Assembly (NCBI GenBank): GCA_946887085.1
Contig: CAMPKG010000010.1
Span: 1 to 22,628, forward strand
Length of the DNA: 22,628 bases
Direction: 5' to 3'
Origin: an uncultured Sphingobacteriales bacterium
GTDB lineage: Bacteria > Bacteroidota > Bacteroidia > Chitinophagales > Chitinophagaceae
Made by a program: the position numbers and the translations under genes. Each line of letters begins with the position of its first letter. The stretch's first letter is position 1. A model generated the notes under the pieces. It did no database searches. It was not told the DNA's origin and saw only the letters and a list, made by a program, of their open reading frames with translations. Positions 8,034-15,935 of the stretch are shown one piece after another.

Positions 8034-8068
8034 CTTACGACTTATCACTTATCACTTACGACTATAAT
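8034..8068. repeat. Heptamer tandem repeat
   Basis: Consecutive 7-mers CTTACGA, CTTATCA, CTTATCA, CTTACGA and the degenerate CTATAAT run head to tail. The two variants differ at two bases and are arranged as a mirror (A-B-B-A). The upstream bases CTTATCC suggest a decayed further unit. Confidence 0.6.
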
Positions 8069-8162
8069 AAACACAAATATACAACAAATTGTAAAATTAA
8101 TTAAACTCATCTAATGGCATAGTTTTTAAGCGACTGTAATGCAACTATTTAAATCTGCAATT

Positions 8163-8750
8163 ATGAAAAAACTCAAAGGGGTCAGGGTGGCTATACTTAC
8201 AGAGGAAGGTTTTGAGGAATCGGAACTGCTGAAACCAAAGGAAGCCCTTGAGGATGAAGGCGCTAAGGTCGATATCATATCCCCCAAAGATGGTAAGATA
8301 AGAAGCTGGGCCAAAAAGGATTGGGGCGATAAAATATCGGTAGATAAAACCATTGACGAAGCGCAAGCGGCTGATTATGACGCGCTGGTACTCCCCGGCG
8401 GAGTCATCAACCCCGACAAGCTGCGCCGTGATGAAAAAGTTATTGCATTTACCAAACAATTTCTGTCGAGCGGCAGACCCGTGGCTGCCATTTGTCATGG
8501 ACCGCAGGTATTGATAGAAACCGGCCTACTTCCGGGTATGACCATCACCTCGACCCCTGCCATCAAGACCGACCTGTCCAACGCAGGCGCCAACTGGGTA
8601 GACCAGGAAGTGGTACACCATGCCAATCTCATCACCAGCCGCAAACCAGCCGATATCAAAGCATTTAACGAAGAGATCATTAAGACACTGGAGCATATCC
8701 AGAGCCAAACCAAACGTAGCTCTGCGATGGTGGGTGCGGGGATAGAATAG
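8163..8750 (+). CDS. DJ-1/PfpI family protein
   Basis: The 195-aa protein belongs to the DJ-1/PfpI superfamily, closest in appearance to PfpI/YhbO/general-stress-protein-18 members, which have been linked to protease, deglycase or stress functions. The nucleophile elbow AAICHGPQ carries Cys111 followed by His112, and the conserved Glu region is EEGFEESELLKP (15-26). The segment ITSRKPADIKAFNEEIIK near the C-terminus is typical of this branch. The start at 8163 (MKKLKGVRVAIL) is preferred to the in-frame ATG at 8139, since the beta-strand that opens the family begins within a few residues of it. A very strong hairpin follows. The gene appears to be monocistronic and its substrate cannot be inferred. 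Confidence 0.9.
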   Translation: MKKLKGVRVAILTEEGFEESELLKPKEALEDEGAKVDIISPKDGKIRSWAKKDWGDKISVDKTIDEAQAADYDALVLPGGVINPDKLRRDEKVIAFTKQFLSSGRPVAAICHGPQVLIETGLLPGMTITSTPAIKTDLSNAGANWVDQEVVHHANLITSRKPADIKAFNEEIIKTLEHIQSQTKRSSAMVGAGIE

Positions 8751-8764
8751 ACAATTTTGTTATA

Positions 8765-8808
8765 AATAGAATAAAGAGCTGTTCTCCCGAACAGCTCTTT
8801 ATTCTATT
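8765..8808. terminator. Long perfect hairpin after the DJ-1/PfpI gene
   Basis: A 20-bp perfect stem (8765-8784 with 8789-8808) encloses the loop TCCC. The core is AAAGAGCTGTTC / GAACAGCTCTTT. The 3' arm is T-rich (CTCTTTATTCTATT) but lacks a pure T run. It begins 14 nt after the stop, so it is most likely the terminator. Confidence 0.8.
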
Positions 8809-8913
8809 ACCCAATCAGCCCTTGCCCGCTCTACCCGTTGGATGAAACCCGCCGTTCAGGGGATCAAAACCACCACTTAGCGGATATGCCTGCTCTAATT
8901 GAACCAATGGTAT

Positions 8914-8921
8914 TAAGTTTG
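8914..8921 (+). promoter_or_regulatory. Possible -7 element of the LamG-type gene
   Basis: TAAGTTTG fits TAnnTTTG and ends 13 nt before the ATG at 8935. No TTG lies at the expected -33 distance, so this is tentative. Confidence 0.4.
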
Positions 8922-8934
8922 AGAAAACATTTCT

Positions 8935-9954
8935 ATGAGGTTTATAATTTTTACCCTTTTTCTCTTTCTTCCGTTTTTTGCCGGGGCACAATTAAACAAC
9001 GGCCTGATAGCATGGTGGCCGTTTAGCGGCAATGCTAACGACAGTACCGGCAAAGGCCACACCGGTACGTTGAATAATATAACCTTCGCGGCGGGCAAAA
9101 CCGGGCAACCGGGAACGGCGGCTTCATTTATCGGCGACCCCACAAGTTACATTACCGCACCCTACCAGAGCGATCTGAATGTAACGGCTTTTTCTATATG
9201 CGCTGTGCTGAAACCAACTGGTTTTTATACGGCTTACTGTCAATCCAGCCGCATCCTTCAGCGGGGCCCGTTGCCAGCATCGTCGGGCTATTTTCTTGAG
9301 CTCTGCGATAATGCTTTTGACAGCTCGTGTGTGCTCTCTGATAGTACTAAATATGTATTTCAATTTGCCGGAGGCAACAACCCCTCCCCCTACCATAGCA
9401 ATTGGCAGATGACACCCGCCGTCCAGAAAAACCAATGGATAACAGTCGTCGCCACATTCAATGGAACTGTATATAAAACATTCGTCAACGGGGTGCTCAA
9501 GAACTCATTTACTGTATCTAACCCCAGTACCATGACATCCGGCACCGACAGCCTGTGTATAGGACGAAACCTGTGGAACAATACAAACGAACAATGGTGG
9601 TTCAAAGGACTAATTGACGACCTGCGTTTGTACAATCGCGTGCTGTCCGACAGCGAGGTGGTGACGTACCAGACATTGAATATTGAAGCCCCGAAAGAAG
9701 ACATTGCGCTGAATGTTTTCCCAAATCCGAATACAGGAAATTTCACAGTGCAGGGCACTTTGAGCACACGCAATGAAGTTTCCATTTCGGTAAGGAACAT
9801 GGTCGGACAAACGGTGTATGCTACTACACAACCCTCCGGTTCTAATTTTGAAAAAAACATAGAATTACCCGGTTATGTTCCTAACGGACTATACCTGGTT
9901 AGCATAAGAAGCGGTGACCAGCAAAAACTGATAAGAGTTTCCCTGCAACGATAG
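8935..9954 (+). CDS. LamG-like secreted protein with T9SS sorting domain
   Basis: A 339-aa exported protein. A signal peptide (MRFIIFTLFLFLPFFAGAQ) is followed by a concanavalin A/LamG-like jelly-roll domain (about 20-245), recognisable from GLIAWWPFSGNANDSTGKGH near the start, then WITVVATFNGTVYKTFVNGV and WWFKGLIDDLRLYNRVLSDS. Such domains usually bind glycans or proteins. Residues 255-339 form a type A C-terminal sorting domain (NVFPNPNTGNFTV, ISVRNMVGQTVY, LPGYVPNGLYLVSI, KLIRVSLQR), which directs export through the type IX system and attachment to, or release from, the cell surface. No catalytic motif is visible, so it is probably an adhesin or binding protein. It stands between two terminators as its own unit. 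Confidence 0.92.
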   Translation: MRFIIFTLFLFLPFFAGAQLNNGLIAWWPFSGNANDSTGKGHTGTLNNITFAAGKTGQPGTAASFIGDPTSYITAPYQSDLNVTAFSICAVLKPTGFYTAYCQSSRILQRGPLPASSGYFLELCDNAFDSSCVLSDSTKYVFQFAGGNNPSPYHSNWQMTPAVQKNQWITVVATFNGTVYKTFVNGVLKNSFTVSNPSTMTSGTDSLCIGRNLWNNTNEQWWFKGLIDDLRLYNRVLSDSEVVTYQTLNIEAPKEDIALNVFPNPNTGNFTVQGTLSTRNEVSISVRNMVGQTVYATTQPSGSNFEKNIELPGYVPNGLYLVSIRSGDQQKLIRVSLQR

Positions 9955-9973
9955 TTTAGCGAGTACAATAGAT

Positions 9974-10001
9974 AAAGGCTGTTCGGGTGAACAGCCTTTT
10001 T
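9974..10001 (+). terminator. Terminator of the LamG-type gene
   Basis: An 11-bp perfect stem AAAGGCTGTTC / GAACAGCCTTT with loop GGGT is followed by TTTTT overlapping the 3' arm. The GCTGTTC/GAACAGC core is the same as in the hairpin at 8765-8808. Confidence 0.88.
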
Positions 10002-10008
10002 GTCCTTA

Positions 10009-10038
10009 TTGCATGCAAAAATATTGCTCCTATCTTTA
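10009..10038 (+). promoter_or_regulatory. Promoter of the FkbM methyltransferase
   Basis: TTG (10009-10011) and TATCTTTA (10031-10038; 7 of 8 consensus bases, one mismatch) are 19 nt apart. The ATG at 10043 follows only 4 nt after the element, so the mRNA may be nearly leaderless. The ATG at 10013 would lie inside the promoter. Confidence 0.5.
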
Positions 10039-10042
10039 TCTC

Positions 10043-10924
10043 ATGCGCCTCTCAAATATCCTTCGCTTCATCATGCGGCACCCGCTCAACTGCAAGCGCC
10101 CATACCTGGCCGCATGGAGATTTATAAGCTGGCAGCTGAGATCGCGTATCAGCAATAAATCGCTCATTCATCAATTCACCAGCAAGTCAAAACTCATCGT
10201 GCATCGCAGCATGCAGGGCGCTACAGGTAATTTATACTGCGGCCTGCATGAATTTGAGGAGATGTCTTTTGTGTTGCATTTTTTGCGTGCGGAAGATCTT
10301 TTTGTTGATGTTGGCGCCAACATCGGCAGCTATACGGTGCTGGCATCCGCTCATTGCGGCGCAAATACAGTTTCGATAGAACCTGTGCCCGAAACGTTCA
10401 GCCATATTCTCGCAAACATAAGCCTAAACGGCATCGAACAAAAAGTGGATGTAATGAATATAGCCGTCGGTGCAGTGAATGGCCTTGTGAAAATGACCGC
10501 TGACCTCGATAGCACGAACAGGATCGTTACGAATCATGACGGAACAAGGAAAATGATAGAAGTACCGCTCCGAACCCTCGACGATATTCTCGCCGGAAGA
10601 TCACCCGCATTGATAAAGATAGACGTAGAAGGTTATGAAGCCGCTGTGATAGACGGCGCACAACGGACGCTGGCTGACCCGGCCTTAAAGGCGATCATCA
10701 TTGAATTGATGGGCACATCAAAAAAATATGGTTTCAGTAATGCAAAAGTGCACGAAGCACTAATGACGCAGGGGTTTGCACCCTATTCTTACCTGCCTTT
10801 CCAAAGAAAACTAATACCAAAACAGGGATATACACAAAACACCATCTATATCCGGGATAAGGATGCGGTAAAAGAGCGGCTGGCATCGGCCGCACCCATC
10901 GAAATAAACGGCCAACGGTATTAA
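10043..10924 (+). CDS. FkbM family methyltransferase
   Basis: A 293-aa SAM-dependent methyltransferase of the FkbM family, whose members O-methylate sugars, glycans or polyketides. After a basic N-terminal region, the Rossmann core shows motif I FVDVGANIGSYTV (87-99), the acidic motif SIEPVPETF, the SLNG and NIAVG segments, and the family motif LIKIDVEGYEAAVIDGA (about 198-214). The tail NTIYIRDKD is also typical. The start at 10043 is chosen over 10013 because of the promoter position. In Bacteroidota these enzymes often modify surface polysaccharides, and the GtrA-like gene about 1.6 kb downstream would fit that, but no glycosyltransferase is present in the window, so the substrate is open. 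Confidence 0.88.
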   Translation: MRLSNILRFIMRHPLNCKRPYLAAWRFISWQLRSRISNKSLIHQFTSKSKLIVHRSMQGATGNLYCGLHEFEEMSFVLHFLRAEDLFVDVGANIGSYTVLASAHCGANTVSIEPVPETFSHILANISLNGIEQKVDVMNIAVGAVNGLVKMTADLDSTNRIVTNHDGTRKMIEVPLRTLDDILAGRSPALIKIDVEGYEAAVIDGAQRTLADPALKAIIIELMGTSKKYGFSNAKVHEALMTQGFAPYSYLPFQRKLIPKQGYTQNTIYIRDKDAVKERLASAAPIEINGQRY

Positions 10925-11008
10925 TAATAAACTATCGCTAATATTTATCACCTACTCCCCCATCCCGCGGAAAATCAGTAATTTCGGGCATCCTGAAAAC
11001 AAGGCTAT

Positions 11009-11413
11009 ATGAAGGTCAACGAGGTTCCGCAGGACCCTAAGAATTTCAAACAAGGCGAGAAAATACGCAAGCTGATGTATGCCACCGATAAGGACGGCAA
11101 GTACACGGGTGTTAATTCGGCAGGCTGGGAGGCAGAAAATTTCGCACTCAGGCAGGCATGGGATGAAGTAGAAACCACCTTGGCTGAAACGGAAGAAAAA
11201 GTGAAGGCAGGCGAGCTGAGCCCCATAGCCTGGTACATGCAGAAAATGCTGATGGACATTACCCTTTTGTCGAAATACGTAGGCAAATGGGAATGGCAGG
11301 TGAAACGTCACATGAAGCCCTCGGTCTTCAAAAGCCTCAAACCCGAAACATTGCAGAAATACGCCTCCGTTTTTAATATTACAGTAGACGAGCTGACCGG
11401 TTTCGGCAAATAG
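11009..11413 (+). CDS. Protein of unknown function with HTH-like C-terminal half
   Basis: A 134-aa soluble protein without signal peptide or membrane helices. The N-terminal half is charged (MKVNEVPQDPKNFKQGEKIR, GWEAENFALRQAWDEVETTL). The segment from about 85 to 131 (LLSKYVGKWEWQVKRHM, PSVFKSLKPETLQKYASVFN, ITVDELTGFGK) has the helix spacing and end pattern of an XRE/lambda-repressor-type HTH, where 'ETL.KYA..F.IT.DEL' is the usual last helix. It ends 15 nt before the BtrH-like gene on the same strand, so the two are very likely one transcript. TAATTTCG at 10979-10986 (7 of 8 bases) may be its -7 element. I do not recognise a named family; a regulator or a small partner of the BtrH-like protein are both possible. 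Confidence 0.75.
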   Translation: MKVNEVPQDPKNFKQGEKIRKLMYATDKDGKYTGVNSAGWEAENFALRQAWDEVETTLAETEEKVKAGELSPIAWYMQKMLMDITLLSKYVGKWEWQVKRHMKPSVFKSLKPETLQKYASVFNITVDELTGFGK

Positions 11414-11428
11414 CTCCCAAGGTTTTCC

Positions 11429-12433
11429 ATGAGTACGATAGACTTTAAACATTTCCAGCATGCACACTGCGAAAGCGGCGTTACCGCCAACCTGTTGAAA
11501 CACCATGGCGTGGAGATATCCGAACCCATGGCTTTTGGCATTGGTGCAGGGTTATTCTTCGGCCATGTGCCTTTTCTTAAGATCAATGGCACGCCGGGCT
11601 CAACTTTTCGTACATGGCCGGGGGCCGTGTTCAAACGCGTGATGCAACGCCTGAAGATCGATATGCATACCGAGCGTTTCAGCTCACCCCAAAAAGCGAT
11701 GAAAGCCCTCGATGAGGCACTGGCCGCCGGCCACCCCGTGGGGATGCTGAGCAGCGTATATTATCTTCCTTACCTGCCCGAGGCATTCCGTTTTCATTTC
11801 AATGCGCACAACCTCGTTGTATATGGCAAAGAAGGCGATGAATACCTGGTGAGCGACCCGATACTCGAAGACGTGGCCCGAATACATTACGACGATCTTG
11901 TCAAGGCAAGATTTGCCAAAGGCACGCCCGAGCCTCGCGGATTTATGTACTATGTAAAAGCTGTACCCGCCCACCTGGATTTTGCAAGGGCTATCCGCTC
12001 AGGCATCTGGCAAACCAATTTCATGATGCTGGCGCCACGCCTGCCATGGTTTGGCAATAACGGGATCTTTACGCTTGCCGGGCAAATAAAAAAATATCCA
12101 AAAAAACTGCCTCCGCGCAGGGCATCCCTGTACCTGGGCAATGTCATCCGCATGCAGGAAGAAATTGGAACCGGGGGTGCGGGCTTCAGGTTCCTTCATG
12201 CGGCCTTTTTGCAGGAAGCAGGTGAGCTGTTAAAACGCGACGATCTGTTGCAATTTGCTGATGAAATGACAGCCATCGGCGATGACTGGAGGAACTTCGC
12301 CTACAATGCGGCAAGGGTGATGAAAGCCCGGAAATCCGATGTTGTTTCCTACGACGAGCTCAGCGAGCTGCTAGTTACTTGCGGTCGAAAGGAAAAAGAC
12401 TTCTTCCGTCGTATGTGGAAAATAAAATGGTAA
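11429..12433 (+). CDS. BtrH N-terminal-domain protein (papain-like acyltransferase/peptidase fold)
   Basis: A 334-aa protein whose first about 150 residues match the BtrH N-terminal family: HCESGVTANLLKHHG with the candidate nucleophile Cys14, MAFGIGAGLFFGH, a GHPVGM strand, FNAHNLVVYG with His127 and YLVSDP with Asp143. These form a Cys-His-Asp set in papain-fold order. In butirosin synthesis BtrH moves an acyl group from a carrier protein to an aminoglycoside; related proteins in Bacteroidota often sit in secondary-metabolite clusters. The second half (about 180-334) is helical and basic and resembles the DUF4872-type companion domain. No carrier protein, ketosynthase or sugar gene is nearby, so the acceptor is unknown. 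It is tightly linked to the 134-aa gene upstream. Confidence 0.82.
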   Translation: MSTIDFKHFQHAHCESGVTANLLKHHGVEISEPMAFGIGAGLFFGHVPFLKINGTPGSTFRTWPGAVFKRVMQRLKIDMHTERFSSPQKAMKALDEALAAGHPVGMLSSVYYLPYLPEAFRFHFNAHNLVVYGKEGDEYLVSDPILEDVARIHYDDLVKARFAKGTPEPRGFMYYVKAVPAHLDFARAIRSGIWQTNFMMLAPRLPWFGNNGIFTLAGQIKKYPKKLPPRRASLYLGNVIRMQEEIGTGGAGFRFLHAAFLQEAGELLKRDDLLQFADEMTAIGDDWRNFAYNAARVMKARKSDVVSYDELSELLVTCGRKEKDFFRRMWKIKW

Positions 12434-12467
12434 CTGCCTGATGCACATTTCGTTGCCCAAAAAGCGC

Positions 12468-12475
12468 TATTTTTG
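12468..12475 (+). promoter_or_regulatory. -7 promoter element of the GtrA-like gene
   Basis: TATTTTTG matches TAnnTTTG exactly and overlaps a possible TTG start at 12473. It therefore argues for the ATG at 12485, 9 nt downstream, as the real start. No TTG at -33 is seen. Confidence 0.5.
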
Positions 12476-12484
12476 CGCCTTCTG

Positions 12485-13009
12485 ATGCTGCGGTCAGCAA
12501 AAAATATCATATTATCCTTTATTGACTTTTTTCATAAACCTTTGTTCGGGTGGATGAACTTACAGACGTTCAGATACCTGGCCTGTGGTGGCGGAAATAC
12601 GCTGTTCAGCATCTTCCTGTATTCCTTCAGTTATCATTTCGTTGTCAGGAAGTCGGTGATCCATATCGGCGCCTTATCTATCACGCCGCATATCTCCGCT
12701 TTCCTTATCTCGTTTGTTGTGGGTTTCCCCGTTGGCTTTATGCTGTCTAAATATGTCGTGTTCCCTGATTCTACACTCAGGGGCAGGATACAGCTTTTTC
12801 GCTACGGGTTGCTGGTGGGCATGTGCGTACTGCTCAATTACATCTTTCTTAAAATATTTGTTGAGTGGTGTGGATTTTTCCCTACTCCCTCTTACGTACT
12901 CACAACTGCCATAGTTGCCATATTCAGCTACGTATCCCAGCGCAATTTCACGTTTAAGGTGAAGGAAGCCGATGTGGTAGCGCCCGATTATGTTGAAATA
13001 GAGCCCTGA
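12485..13009 (+). CDS. GtrA-like polytopic membrane protein
   Basis: A 174-aa protein with about four membrane helices (near 31-52, 66-87, 104-125 and 134-151) and the GtrA family landmarks [19 protein letters not shown] in helix 1, [13 protein letters not shown] after helix 2 and [12 protein letters not shown] at the end of helix 4. GtrA proteins are thought to help move undecaprenyl-phosphate-linked sugars across the inner membrane, usually with a partner glycosyltransferase, which is missing here. The start at 12485 is chosen because the longer TTG-started form begins inside the -7 element. The acidic tail after helix 4 ([14 protein letters not shown]) is unremarkable. Confidence 0.88.
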   Translation: MLRSAKNIILSFIDFFHKPLFGWMNLQTFRYLACGGGNTLFSIFLYSFSYHFVVRKSVIHIGALSITPHISAFLISFVVGFPVGFMLSKYVVFPDSTLRGRIQLFRYGLLVGMCVLLNYIFLKIFVEWCGFFPTPSYVLTTAIVAIFSYVSQRNFTFKVKEADVVAPDYVEIEP

Positions 13010-13052
13010 AGCGGCATAGACCGATTCTATTTCAACACCTTTCCAAACTACT

Positions 13053-13060
13053 TAACTTTG
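13053..13060 (+). promoter_or_regulatory. -7 promoter element of prfB
   Basis: TAACTTTG matches TAnnTTTG and ends 8 nt before the ATG at 13069, predicting a very short leader. The position for a -33 box reads TTTC rather than TTG. Confidence 0.5.
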
Positions 13061-13068
13061 CCCCCGTT

Positions 13069-14160
13069 ATGACCCAGGAGAACCTGAAAGAAATGCGCGA
13101 CCGTGTGCTGCACCTGCGCAGATTCCTCCGCATAGAAGACCGATTGGCCAAACTCGAGAACGACAGGCAACTGACGCTGTCGCCGGGGTTTTGGGATGAC
13201 AATGCGCGCGCAACAGGTATCCTCAAAGAGATCAAGATCAATAAATTCTGGCTGGACCTTTACGAGCAGGTGAATGGCGCAGTAGAAGATTTTGCTGTGC
13301 TGTTCGATTTCTGGAAAGAAGGTGAAGCAACAGAAGAAGAAGCGCAGGCTTCATATGACTCGGCGTTGAAACAATTAGATGAGCTGGAATTCAAATCGAC
13401 ACTCAACGAACCGGAGGACGAGATGCCGGGTGTGATGGTCATCAACTCGGGCGCGGGCGGTACAGAAAGCCAGGACTGGGCAGAGATGCTGTTGCGCATG
13501 TACCGCATGTATGGCGAAAAGCAGGGATGGAAAGTATCGGAGATAGATGTGCAATACGGCGACGGAGCAGGCATCAAGCAGGCAACCATGGAGTTTGATG
13601 GCGAGTTTGCATATGGTTTGCTGAAAGCAGAAAGCGGTGTGCACCGGCTGGTGCGTATCTCTCCTTTCGATTCCAACGCACGCAGGCATACTTCTTTTGC
13701 TTCTGTGTTCGTGTATCCACTGGTTGATGATACAATAGAAGTAGAAGTGAACCCTGCCGACCTTGAATGGGAATTTTACCGCGCAGGTGGTAAGGGCGGG
13801 CAGAACGTGAACAAGGTTGAAACAGCAGTGCGTTTGAAGCACTTTCCTTCAGGTATCATAGTAGAATGCCAACAAGCGCGTACACAGGGCGAGAACAGGG
13901 AGAAAGCGCTGACCATGTTAAAGAGCCGCCTGTATGAAGAAGAACTGCGCAAGCGCGAAGAGCTGAAGAATGCAGCCAACTCATCAAAGAAAAAAATAGA
14001 ATGGGGATCTCAGATACGCTCCTATGTTTTCCATCCTTATAAAATGATCAAAGACCACCGTACGGATTTTGAGGTGGGTAACGTACAACCGGTAATGGAC
14101 GGCGAGATAGATGATTTCATCAAAGCCTACCTGATGAGTGTAAAAGAAGAACAGGACTGA
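13069..14160 (+). CDS. prfB: Peptide chain release factor 2
   Basis: RF2 recognises UGA and UAA stop codons and triggers release of the finished chain. The 363-aa protein has an N-terminal helical domain (1-110), the codon-reading tripeptide Ser-Pro-Phe at 198-200 ([15 protein letters not shown]), which is specific to RF2 rather than RF1, and the catalytic GGQ at 243-245 ([19 protein letters not shown]). The family's autoregulatory +1 frameshift (CTT TGA C at about codon 25 in many bacteria) is not used: the matching stretch [11 protein letters not shown] reads straight through in one frame with no in-frame UGA. An ABC transporter gene begins 4 nt after the stop, so the two are likely co-transcribed. 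Confidence 0.97.
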   Translation: MTQENLKEMRDRVLHLRRFLRIEDRLAKLENDRQLTLSPGFWDDNARATGILKEIKINKFWLDLYEQVNGAVEDFAVLFDFWKEGEATEEEAQASYDSALKQLDELEFKSTLNEPEDEMPGVMVINSGAGGTESQDWAEMLLRMYRMYGEKQGWKVSEIDVQYGDGAGIKQATMEFDGEFAYGLLKAESGVHRLVRISPFDSNARRHTSFASVFVYPLVDDTIEVEVNPADLEWEFYRAGGKGGQNVNKVETAVRLKHFPSGIIVECQQARTQGENREKALTMLKSRLYEEELRKREELKNAANSSKKKIEWGSQIRSYVFHPYKMIKDHRTDFEVGNVQPVMDGEIDDFIKAYLMSVKEEQD

Positions 14161-14164
14161 TATA

Positions 14165-15934
14165 TTGGCACAAAACGCGGACATAAAGAAGATATTCGAC
14201 ACGCAGCTGCTGCGCAGGATATTCTCTTTCACCGGCCCGTACCGGCGTGTACTTTTCCTGGTCGTATTCCTGTCTGTGATCGTTGCCGCTTTATCGCCTG
14301 TACGCCCCTACCTCATCCAGCTTTCAGTGGATAAGTATATTAACGGAAGATTGCTGGAGGGCCTTATCTGGATAAGTGTCATCCAGCTGGGAGTATTATT
14401 GATAGAAAGCTTGCTGCGCTTCTGGTTCATGTACAAGATCAACTGGCTGGGACAGACAGTAGTAAACGACATGCGCAAATCTGTCTTCAGGAAGATCATC
14501 TTCCAGGATGTGGCCTATTATGACCGTACTCCTATCGGCACACTGACTACCCGCACGATCAACGATATCGAGGCGGTGAATGATGTATTCTCTGAAGGCA
14601 TTATTTCCATCGTGGCTGATGTGCTCACCATCATCGCCATCATTATTATGATGCTGTTCACAGACTGGAAGTTGACATTAGTTTGCCTTGCAGCATTTCC
14701 CATTCTCATCATCGCTACCTACTTCTTTAAAGAAAGCGTCAACAAATCTTTCCAACGCGTGCGCAATGCAGTAGCCCAGCTAAATGCATTTGTGCAGGAG
14801 CATATAACAGGGATGTACATAGTACAGGCGTTTGCCGCTGAGGACAGGGAAATGCTGAAGTTCAAAGAGATCAATAAAGAACACCGCAACGCGAACATCA
14901 AAGCCATCTTCGCTTATTCTGTTTTCTTTCCTGTGGTGGAGATCATCCTCGCCATCTCTATGGGCTTGCTGGTGTGGTGGGGTGCGGCACGCATGCTGGA
15001 CTATACAGTAACCCCCGGTGTGGTCATCGCCTTCGTCATGTATCTCAACTTACTCTTCAGACCGCTGCGTATGCTGGCTGATAAATTCAACGTACTGCAA
15101 ATGGGCATGATAGCGGGCGAGCGTGTATTGGGGGTGCTTGATAGTGAAGAGCACCTGCAAAATAATGGTCATCTTGACGGCAACAATATCAAAGGCGCTG
15201 TGCAGTTCGACGACGTACATTTCAGCTATAAGGAGGGTGTGCCTGTATTGAAAGGAGTGTCCTTCGATATACCTGCAGGCAAAACGATGGCTGTTGTTGG
15301 ACATACAGGCGCGGGAAAAACTTCCATCATCAGCATACTGAACCGCCTCTACGAAATTGAAGGCGGACGCATACTGATAGATGAACGCGATCTGAAGGAA
15401 TACGATATCTATAGTGTGCGTGAGAAGATCGGCATCGTCTTACAAGACGTATTCCTGTTCTCGGGAACAGTATACGAGAATATCACGTTGCGCAACACAA
15501 GTATCCCCCTGTCGAAAGTACAGGAAGTGGCCCGCCTGCTGGGCATTCATGATTTCATCATGAGCCTGCCGGGAGGATATGACTTCAATGTGATGGAGCG
15601 TGGAAATACTTTATCGCAAGGGCAAAGGCAATTACTTTCGTTTGCAAGAGCACTGCTGTATGATCCTGCTATTTTAATTTTGGATGAAGCAACTTCATCC
15701 GTCGATAGTGAAAGTGAGCAACTGATACAACACGCTATTGACACGCTCATTAAGGGACGAACTTCTATCGTTATCGCTCACCGCCTGTCAACTATCCGCC
15801 GGTCCGACCAGATCATTGTAATGGATAAAGGCCGTATTATAGAACGTGGCAATCACAACTCATTGATCGCAGCCAAAGGCGACTACTATAAACTATATAC
15901 CGCAGTAGAAAAGCAACGCGAACAAGTGCTGTAA
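14165..15934 (+). CDS. ABC exporter, fused membrane and ATPase domains (MsbA-like)
   Basis: A 589-aa half-transporter with about six membrane helices (between 28 and 310) followed by a nucleotide-binding domain. Visible motifs are Walker A GHTGAGKTS (379-387), Q-loop Gln427, signature LSQGQ (483-487, with Gln in place of the usual first Gly), Walker B ILILD with catalytic Glu508, and H-loop His539 in VIAHRLST. All catalytic residues are present, so a homodimer should hydrolyse ATP. Such proteins export lipids, peptides or drugs; the substrate cannot be told. The start is a TTG 4 nt after the prfB stop; the next ATG in frame would remove the first membrane helices. The stop lies 1 nt from the stop of the convergent hydrolase gene. 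Confidence 0.93.
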   Translation: MAQNADIKKIFDTQLLRRIFSFTGPYRRVLFLVVFLSVIVAALSPVRPYLIQLSVDKYINGRLLEGLIWISVIQLGVLLIESLLRFWFMYKINWLGQTVVNDMRKSVFRKIIFQDVAYYDRTPIGTLTTRTINDIEAVNDVFSEGIISIVADVLTIIAIIIMMLFTDWKLTLVCLAAFPILIIATYFFKESVNKSFQRVRNAVAQLNAFVQEHITGMYIVQAFAAEDREMLKFKEINKEHRNANIKAIFAYSVFFPVVEIILAISMGLLVWWGAARMLDYTVTPGVVIAFVMYLNLLFRPLRMLADKFNVLQMGMIAGERVLGVLDSEEHLQNNGHLDGNNIKGAVQFDDVHFSYKEGVPVLKGVSFDIPAGKTMAVVGHTGAGKTSIISILNRLYEIEGGRILIDERDLKEYDIYSVREKIGIVLQDVFLFSGTVYENITLRNTSIPLSKVQEVARLLGIHDFIMSLPGGYDFNVMERGNTLSQGQRQLLSFARALLYDPAILILDEATSSVDSESEQLIQHAIDTLIKGRTSIVIAHRLSTIRRSDQIIVMDKGRIIERGNHNSLIAAKGDYYKLYTAVEKQREQVL

Positions 15935-15935
15935 A

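Larger units (their letters stand above)
7562..8162. other. 600-bp intergenic region rich in repeats
   Basis: No coding frame is convincing here. In order the region holds a short stem-loop near 7570-7602, the ahcY terminator, copy 1 of a palindromic repeat, an AT-rich stretch with an inverted repeat (AATGTTAG at 7816-7823 and CTAACATT at 7858-7865), copy 2 of the repeat, a heptamer tandem repeat, and an AT-rich stretch before the DJ-1/PfpI gene. An ATG at 8139 is in frame with that gene but is judged not to be its start. Confidence 0.7.

Noticed and set aside
13069..14160. Frameshifted or broken prfB
   Set aside because: The gene is complete in one frame with intact SPF and GGQ motifs; the missing shift site is a natural variant.
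14165..15934. Degenerate ABC ATPase because of LSQGQ
   Set aside because: Walker A, Walker B with Glu508, Q-loop and H-loop are all present; Gln at this signature position occurs in active exporters.
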